Source: Rhodospirillaceae bacterium
GTDB taxonomy: Bacteria > Pseudomonadota > Alphaproteobacteria > Micavibrionales > Micavibrionaceae
DNA length: 10,077 nt
Reading direction: 5' to 3'
Assembly: GCA_003452275.1 (NCBI GenBank)
Contig: DMIT01000224.1
Span: 1 to 10,077 of the forward strand
Made by a program: the position numbers and the translations under genes. Below the pieces are notes generated by a model. It worked only from the letters and a program-made list of their open reading frames with translations, did no database searches and was not told the DNA's origin. Position 1 is the stretch's first letter. The number at the start of each line of letters is the position of its first letter. Shown one piece after another: positions 5,876-10,077 of this stretch.

Positions 5876-7199
5876 CATCTCCCGCAATAAAACTGGCCGG
5901 TTTTGCGGCGACATCTATTGTCCACACCAAAGTATTAAATAAATTCTCCGGTTCGACAATCGCCTGCCATGTTGCAAAATGGCGGCCTGTTTTAAGGCAC
6001 ATCCATGTTCCCGCAGGGCTGGCCTGATAGGCTCTGTCCAGCCATTGACGGATGACTTCCGGCTTATTGCTGGTTTTTTCTTCGAGCAGCACCCAGAGTT
6101 TATAAATCTCTGCGCTCTTTCCGAATTTTTCAGCCTGGGCCAGCGCAATACGGGCTTCACCCCATAATTGTTCTTCAATGGCCACGCGTGCCAACGCCAA
6201 CTGGGCAATTTCCGACTGCGGATGGAATTCCGCGATCCATTGGAACCAGCGGAATTTTGTATTGGGTTTTCCGGTTTTTTGCTCCGGTACCAAGGCATTC
6301 CAAAGCGGAATATAATCAGGATGCGCCTCGCGTTTCCATGCTTTCTCTAACAATGACCGCGCTTTGCGAATGGCTCCCGCATCAATGAATGACTGGATAT
6401 AGCGAACATTCGCAGGCACAAATTCTGAATCGGCGCGATAGGCCTTTTTATAAAACTCGACTGCTTCATCCGGACGACCTTGATCCTTCGCCATATCACC
6501 CAGCACGATATAAATGGCTTTGAGATCCTGATCCGCGACCTCGCCCAAAGTCTTTTTATGCTTGTCCAGAGTAACCAGCGCGTCATTCCACAACCTGTTT
6601 TTAATCTCGAGATCATAGACCGCACGAACAAGACTTAGATTCTTCGGGTTTTCGGCAAAGGCTTTGCGCGCCAGTAATAAGGCTTTCTCGAAATTACCGA
6701 CCAGAATGGCATTCTGGGTCAGCCCCTGAATACCAAGCAACGCAGTATCTGCATTTTTAATCAGGATTTTATAAGGTTCATCCTGATCCTCCACATCGCC
6801 TTTTTGCGCCATGGCTTGTGCCTGCAATAATAATGGCAGACCGGATTCTGTTTCCGGTAAAAATTTCTGGGCACGATGGGCCAGATAATAAGCGTTTTGC
6901 TGATCGCCTGTTGCTGCCGCGCTTAAACTCTGCATCAAAGCGCGATAGCCTTTTGTACGCCGGCGTTCGGCGCGCGAACGCGCCAGATGGGCAGGCCACA
7001 GGGAAAGGCGGGTGACCATTTCGGATAAGCCGGCCACCATTACAAAAGCAATCAGTAAAGCCACAGCGGCATATCCCAATTGAATAGTGATCTGATAATC
7101 ATGCCAGTCAATCATGATTTCACCCGGCTGCACCATCAGATAGACGGCGACACCAACCACAACGATAATTTTAAGAATATACCACAAGGCACGAAACAT
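5844..7199 (-). CDS. hemY: HemY-type membrane TPR protein of the heme operon
   Basis: A 451-aa protein of the proteobacterial HemY (HemY_N) family, not the unrelated protoporphyrinogen oxidase of the same name in Bacillus. Two N-terminal membrane helices (about 4-22 and 41-58) flank a short periplasmic loop containing VQPGEI and DWHDYQITI, typical of the family. From about 80 to 400 the protein is helical with tetratricopeptide-like repeats, such as GRPDEAVEFYKKAYRADSEF (241-260). The precise role is unsettled; it is thought to organise or assist late tetrapyrrole enzymes. The C-terminal W399-x-C401...G405-R...W411...F421-N-T-L-V-W426 resembles a rubredoxin-like metal knuckle with most cysteines lost. 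The ATG overlaps the stop of the preceding gene by one base. It is the last gene of the operon and overlaps the rhomboid gene tail to tail. Confidence 0.88.
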   Translation of the reverse strand: MFRALWYILKIIVVVGVAVYLMVQPGEIMIDWHDYQITIQLGYAAVALLIAFVMVAGLSEMVTRLSLWPAHLARSRAERRRTKGYRALMQSLSAAATGDQQNAYYLAHRAQKFLPETESGLPLLLQAQAMAQKGDVEDQDEPYKILIKNADTALLGIQGLTQNAILVGNFEKALLLARKAFAENPKNLSLVRAVYDLEIKNRLWNDALVTLDKHKKTLGEVADQDLKAIYIVLGDMAKDQGRPDEAVEFYKKAYRADSEFVPANVRYIQSFIDAGAIRKARSLLEKAWKREAHPDYIPLWNALVPEQKTGKPNTKFRWFQWIAEFHPQSEIAQLALARVAIEEQLWGEARIALAQAEKFGKSAEIYKLWVLLEEKTSNKPEVIRQWLDRAYQASPAGTWMCLKTGRHFATWQAIVEPENLFNTLVWTIDVAAKPASFIAGDVISGALAASS

Positions 7200-8707
7200 T
7201 ACGGATTGCCCCCCACTTGCGCCCCGATCTGAGAGCCGATGGATTTCACCTGATCGAGAACTTGCCCCAGACCACCCGAACCACCGGCAGTATAGGGAAC
7301 GGATTTATGCCCCATTCCTTTCAAGGTTTGAATCAGATTATTTCCAATCAATTGCTGAACCTGCGATGCCAACAGAGTGGATTGCGCCGCACTGATAAGC
7401 GGTTGTGTTTTTTCCGCCGCCGGCCCTTCGATCTGACGAAGCAAGGCAACCGCCCCTTCGACATCGCCGGCATCCAGTTTTTTCTGGGCCTCTGCAATGG
7501 TGATCTGGGTTTCTGTCCCTGATAATTGATGGCCGTTTTTTTCAATTTTTACAATATTGCCAAAACGCGCCTTGGCTTTATCCTCAATCGAGACATCCTG
7601 ACCCGACAAGGACGCTGCCACAATATCACCGGTCAAGCCACGCAATTGTTTTGATAACCCATTAGGCGTCAGAACGCCGCTCTTCGCCTTGGATGCCAGA
7701 CGGTCAATCGCCGCCTGTAATTCAGGATTATCTTTGGCCATGGTCATTTTAAGAATTTGCAAATCTTGATCGAAAGACGCGTTGTCACGGGACAGAGAAT
7801 CCCGCAATTGCGCCATTCCCATCAGCATCACCGCTGCTTTCATATCTTCCGGCGCGACATCTTCGAATGTATCGGCAACCTGCGGATTTGTGTCTTTGAG
7901 CGAAGCAAATGTTTGCGTGACATCGTCCGTTGGAGCACCCTGCACCGATCCGATAAAGGCCGACATCAGGTTTTGAATTTGCCCTTCGCCTTCCGGGGAA
8001 GACTGTAAAAGCTGGATTTTCTGGACAACACTTTGTAGGCCCAGCGCGTTTGATTGTTTAAGCAAACTGCCCATATGGGATTCGATTTTTGCCAAACGCT
8101 GCGCCACTGTTCCGGTTTTCAGATCTTCGGCAATGCCCGCATATGATTTCGCCTGTTCGGACAATTCACCAATCCTGCCTTCGAGAGCGGACAGCTTAAG
8201 TCCAAGTTCGGGCGTTGCAGTTTCATTGACCGATTTTTGCGCCTCTTTCATCGCTGTGAGTTGCATTTCCAGTTCTTTGATCCGCACATCCTGAGCCGTC
8301 ATCTCTTTGACACGCGGGGCCATCGCCAGCATCACCCCCGCAACAGCCGCGACAATAATCAATGATCCGGCAGCAAGTAACGTCGTACTGTTTCCCGCAG
8401 GGCGCATATCGGGATTGCGCATTGCCTCCTGTATTTTTTTCTTTTGAATGACTTTTTCTTCGGCTTCGGATACAGCCTCTTCCTTATCGCCGGCGATATC
8501 GACCAGCAAAGATGACAGATGAATGCCATGACGGTTTGCGGCTTCGATCAATTCATTGCGGCGGTTGGCGGGAATGGCATTACGTTGCTTCCATCCCTGA
8601 ATGGTCGTGACCGGAATGCCGGTCTTGGTAGACATCGGACGAATGCCGCCAAAGCGATCAATAATATCTGACGCGTTACCAATAATGGCATTCGACTCTG
8701 TACTCAT
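7199..8707 (-). CDS. Mitofilin/HemX-like membrane protein with an N-terminal HTH domain
   Basis: A 502-aa predicted inner-membrane protein. Residues about 12-60 form a compact helix-turn-helix of the Cro/YdaS type, centred on FGGIRPMSTKTGIPVTTIQG (19-38) and WKQRNAIPANRR. This resembles a domain seen on small alphaproteobacterial DNA-binding proteins. A charged linker (75-103) leads to one transmembrane helix (about 108-129), followed by a long coiled-coil and helical region to the C-terminus. That part, and its place between hemD and hemY, match the mitofilin/Mic60-like protein found in alphaproteobacterial heme operons, a relative of mitochondrial Mic60. The segment GDVEGAVALLRQIEGP near 412-427 fits the conserved C-terminal region. 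The expected topology puts the HTH in the cytoplasm and the coiled coil in the periplasm. AAGGAA at about 8715-8720 (minus strand) is the ribosome binding site. DNA binding is inferred, not shown. Confidence 0.8.
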   Translation of the reverse strand: MSTESNAIIGNASDIIDRFGGIRPMSTKTGIPVTTIQGWKQRNAIPANRRNELIEAANRHGIHLSSLLVDIAGDKEEAVSEAEEKVIQKKKIQEAMRNPDMRPAGNSTTLLAAGSLIIVAAVAGVMLAMAPRVKEMTAQDVRIKELEMQLTAMKEAQKSVNETATPELGLKLSALEGRIGELSEQAKSYAGIAEDLKTGTVAQRLAKIESHMGSLLKQSNALGLQSVVQKIQLLQSSPEGEGQIQNLMSAFIGSVQGAPTDDVTQTFASLKDTNPQVADTFEDVAPEDMKAAVMLMGMAQLRDSLSRDNASFDQDLQILKMTMAKDNPELQAAIDRLASKAKSGVLTPNGLSKQLRGLTGDIVAASLSGQDVSIEDKAKARFGNIVKIEKNGHQLSGTETQITIAEAQKKLDAGDVEGAVALLRQIEGPAAEKTQPLISAAQSTLLASQVQQLIGNNLIQTLKGMGHKSVPYTAGGSGGLGQVLDQVKSIGSQIGAQVGGNP

Positions 8708-8732
8708 GACGATTATTCCTTAAATCATTCGT

Positions 8733-9431
8733 CTACATGGACTTTAATTTCTCAAGCATGGAAAACTGGGTGGGAAGATCAGGCGTCATGCATGATTTCC
8801 AATTTATTTCCACCATAGACTCTACCACTGAAGCAGACAGACACAAGAGATTTATGTTTTTAACATATGAAATCAAGCCATTTTCGTGGATTAAGTGCCT
8901 GAGAACCGCAGCACTGCGTACAGAGAAAAGAGTGATAACGTCAATCTGTGCAAAATCTTCCAATACTTCGGGCTTAAAATGGGCGGCAGGCGTGGCATAA
9001 TAAGTCGTCACTTCTTGAATCTGATAATCAGCAAGTTCACGGTGCAGATCATAAGTGACATTTTCCCCGCGCAGATACAGCAATGTCCGCCCTGCGGGAA
9101 TACGGGCCCTTATCAGCGGGAATAAATCAGCCAGATTCCCCTGCCCTGTGATGATATTGGTCAATCCGGCTTGCCGCGCCGTCTTTTCAGTCATGGCCCC
9201 CACGCAAAATACGGTCATATCCTGCCAGACAGATGGAATATGGACATTTTTCAAAGACTGGCGACTGGAAAGAATGATCGCTGCGGGCATATCCGCATCC
9301 GTCAGAACCACATCCCTCGGCGAGATGGTCAATAAAGGCTGGATCAAAGGGGTCAATCCGGCGGCCCGAATCTGTTCGGCGAATTCTGCGGCCTGTTCTA
9401 TCGGGCGGGTGACCAGAACAAGCGATGCCAT
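8733..9431 (-). CDS. hemD: Uroporphyrinogen-III synthase
   Basis: A 232-aa HemD enzyme, which closes hydroxymethylbilane with inversion of ring D to give uroporphyrinogen III in the cytoplasm. The family is poorly conserved in sequence. Visible hallmarks are the start LVLVTRP (4-10), LLYLRGEN in the second domain, the YYATPAA turn, and FSVRSAAVLRHL in place of the common FTS..AV motif. I start at the ATG at 9431 rather than an in-frame ATG at 9500: the shorter form begins with the canonical beta strand and lies 1 nt after the hemC stop, whereas the longer form would overlap hemC by 68 bp with non-conserved residues. The 3' third is somewhat AT-richer than its neighbours. Confidence 0.92.
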   Translation of the reverse strand: MASLVLVTRPIEQAAEFAEQIRAAGLTPLIQPLLTISPRDVVLTDADMPAAIILSSRQSLKNVHIPSVWQDMTVFCVGAMTEKTARQAGLTNIITGQGNLADLFPLIRARIPAGRTLLYLRGENVTYDLHRELADYQIQEVTTYYATPAAHFKPEVLEDFAQIDVITLFSVRSAAVLRHLIHENGLISYVKNINLLCLSASVVESMVEINWKSCMTPDLPTQFSMLEKLKSM

Positions 9432-9432
9432 G

Positions 9433-10077
9433 TCAGAGAATACCAGCGGGTAATTTAGGCCGCATCCGGTGTCCCAGAACCTGCCCCGTGGTGACCGCAT
9501 CCTGCATATTGGCCACCGGCCCTTCGATACTGTCTTCCAGATAATATGTTCCGTCCGGATGGGCGACGGCGCATTTCAAATTCATCCGTCCATTGTGAAG
9601 GGTTGCATAGGCCCCCACCGGCGTATGACAGGAACCGTCCAGCACTTGCAACACCGCACGTTCGGCAATGGCGACCAAGGTCGTCGTCGGACATGAAATA
9701 CTATCCAGATAGCGTGCTGTCGTTTCATCACCCGTCCGGATTTCGATTCCGATAACTCCCTGACCGCAGGCAGGTAAAAATTCATCGGTTTCCAAAATAC
9801 GCGTAGCAAAGGATGTCAGCTCCAGACGAACCAGTCCCGCCATAGCAAGGAAAGTGGCATCGACCTGCCCCTGATGTAATTTTTCAATCCGCGTGGCCAC
9901 ATTGCCGCGTAACGGGACAATTTTCAAATGCGGATATTTATGCAGGATAAAGGCCTGACGACGCAGGCTGGATGTCCCGACCACTGCCCCCTCGGGCAAG
10001 TCAGAGAAATCCTTATATTGATTCGACAGGAAAACATCGCGCGGGTCTTCGCGTTTCATAAAATGATTAATCTCTAA
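9433..10077 (-). CDS. hemC: Porphobilinogen deaminase (hydroxymethylbilane synthase), 5' end off the window
   Basis: The last ~214 codons of HemC, which joins four porphobilinogen molecules into hydroxymethylbilane. Open reading continues through the right edge: residues before the internal Met (LEINHF) fit the family, and the run REDPRDVFLS corresponds to an internal segment near residue 100 of full-length HemC. About a third of the gene is therefore missing. GTSSLRRQ, LRGNVATRIEKL and ACGQGVIGIE are conserved substrate and cofactor-site segments. The cysteine in LDGSCHTPVGAYA is the attachment point of the dipyrromethane cofactor. It is first of the hemC-hemD-mitofilin-hemY cluster within this window. 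The promoter is outside. Confidence 0.97.
   Translation of the reverse strand, partial: LEINHFMKREDPRDVFLSNQYKDFSDLPEGAVVGTSSLRRQAFILHKYPHLKIVPLRGNVATRIEKLHQGQVDATFLAMAGLVRLELTSFATRILETDEFLPACGQGVIGIEIRTGDETTARYLDSISCPTTTLVAIAERAVLQVLDGSCHTPVGAYATLHNGRMNLKCAVAHPDGTYYLEDSIEGPVANMQDAVTTGQVLGHRMRPKLPAGIL

Noticed and set aside
9432..9500. Longer hemD starting at 9500
   Set aside because: The extra 23 residues lie inside hemC in another frame and do not resemble HemD; the ATG at 9431 gives the canonical N-terminus and a 1-nt junction with hemC.

Overview
This window looks like chromosomal DNA of an alphaproteobacterium of moderate GC content. The strongest lineage marker is a full-length GcrA-type cell-cycle regulator, a family essentially confined to Alphaproteobacteria. 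It is supported by the order hemC-hemD-mitofilin-like gene-hemY and by the cluster lepB-rnc-era, both common in that class. I cannot assign a genus from sequence alone; a deep or poorly sampled lineage is possible, because the mitofilin-like protein carries an N-terminal DNA-binding-type domain that I do not expect on standard members.

Layout. Positions 1-329 hold a strong intrinsic terminator for a gene lying off the left edge, then a ~165 bp hairpin-forming element with 30 bp perfect inverted arms. A MATE-family efflux transporter follows on the + strand (330-1697). A third, inverted copy of the element's arm sits just after it (1709-1740), followed by the terminator of gcrA. Four co-directional minus-strand genes come next: lepB (signal peptidase I), rnc (RNase III) and era (ribosome-assembly GTPase), which are tightly packed and probably translationally coupled, then gcrA after a 159 bp gap. 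That gap holds seven GANTC sites (the CcrM methylation motif read by GcrA), a perfect DnaA box and a candidate promoter. lepB is divergent from a rhomboid-family intramembrane protease (5177-5875, +), with inverted repeats in the 130 bp between them. The rhomboid gene converges on and overlaps the end of a minus-strand heme operon: hemC (start beyond the right edge), hemD, the HTH-mitofilin protein gene and hemY, with junctions of 1 nt, 25 nt and a 1 nt overlap.

How the genes fit together. hemC and hemD make hydroxymethylbilane and then uroporphyrinogen III. The mitofilin-like and HemY proteins are inner-membrane proteins that travel with them, probably linking envelope organisation to tetrapyrrole synthesis. 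lepB-rnc-era is a housekeeping set for secretion, RNA processing and ribosome assembly. gcrA appears to have its own methylation- and DnaA-responsive control region, as expected for cell-cycle control.

Most of the window is ordinary core genome. The most interesting points are the HTH domain fused to the mitofilin-like membrane protein, the dense GANTC/DnaA-box region before gcrA, and the inverted-repeat element flanking the MATE gene. I see no CRISPR array, phage gene, transposase, tRNA or rRNA.
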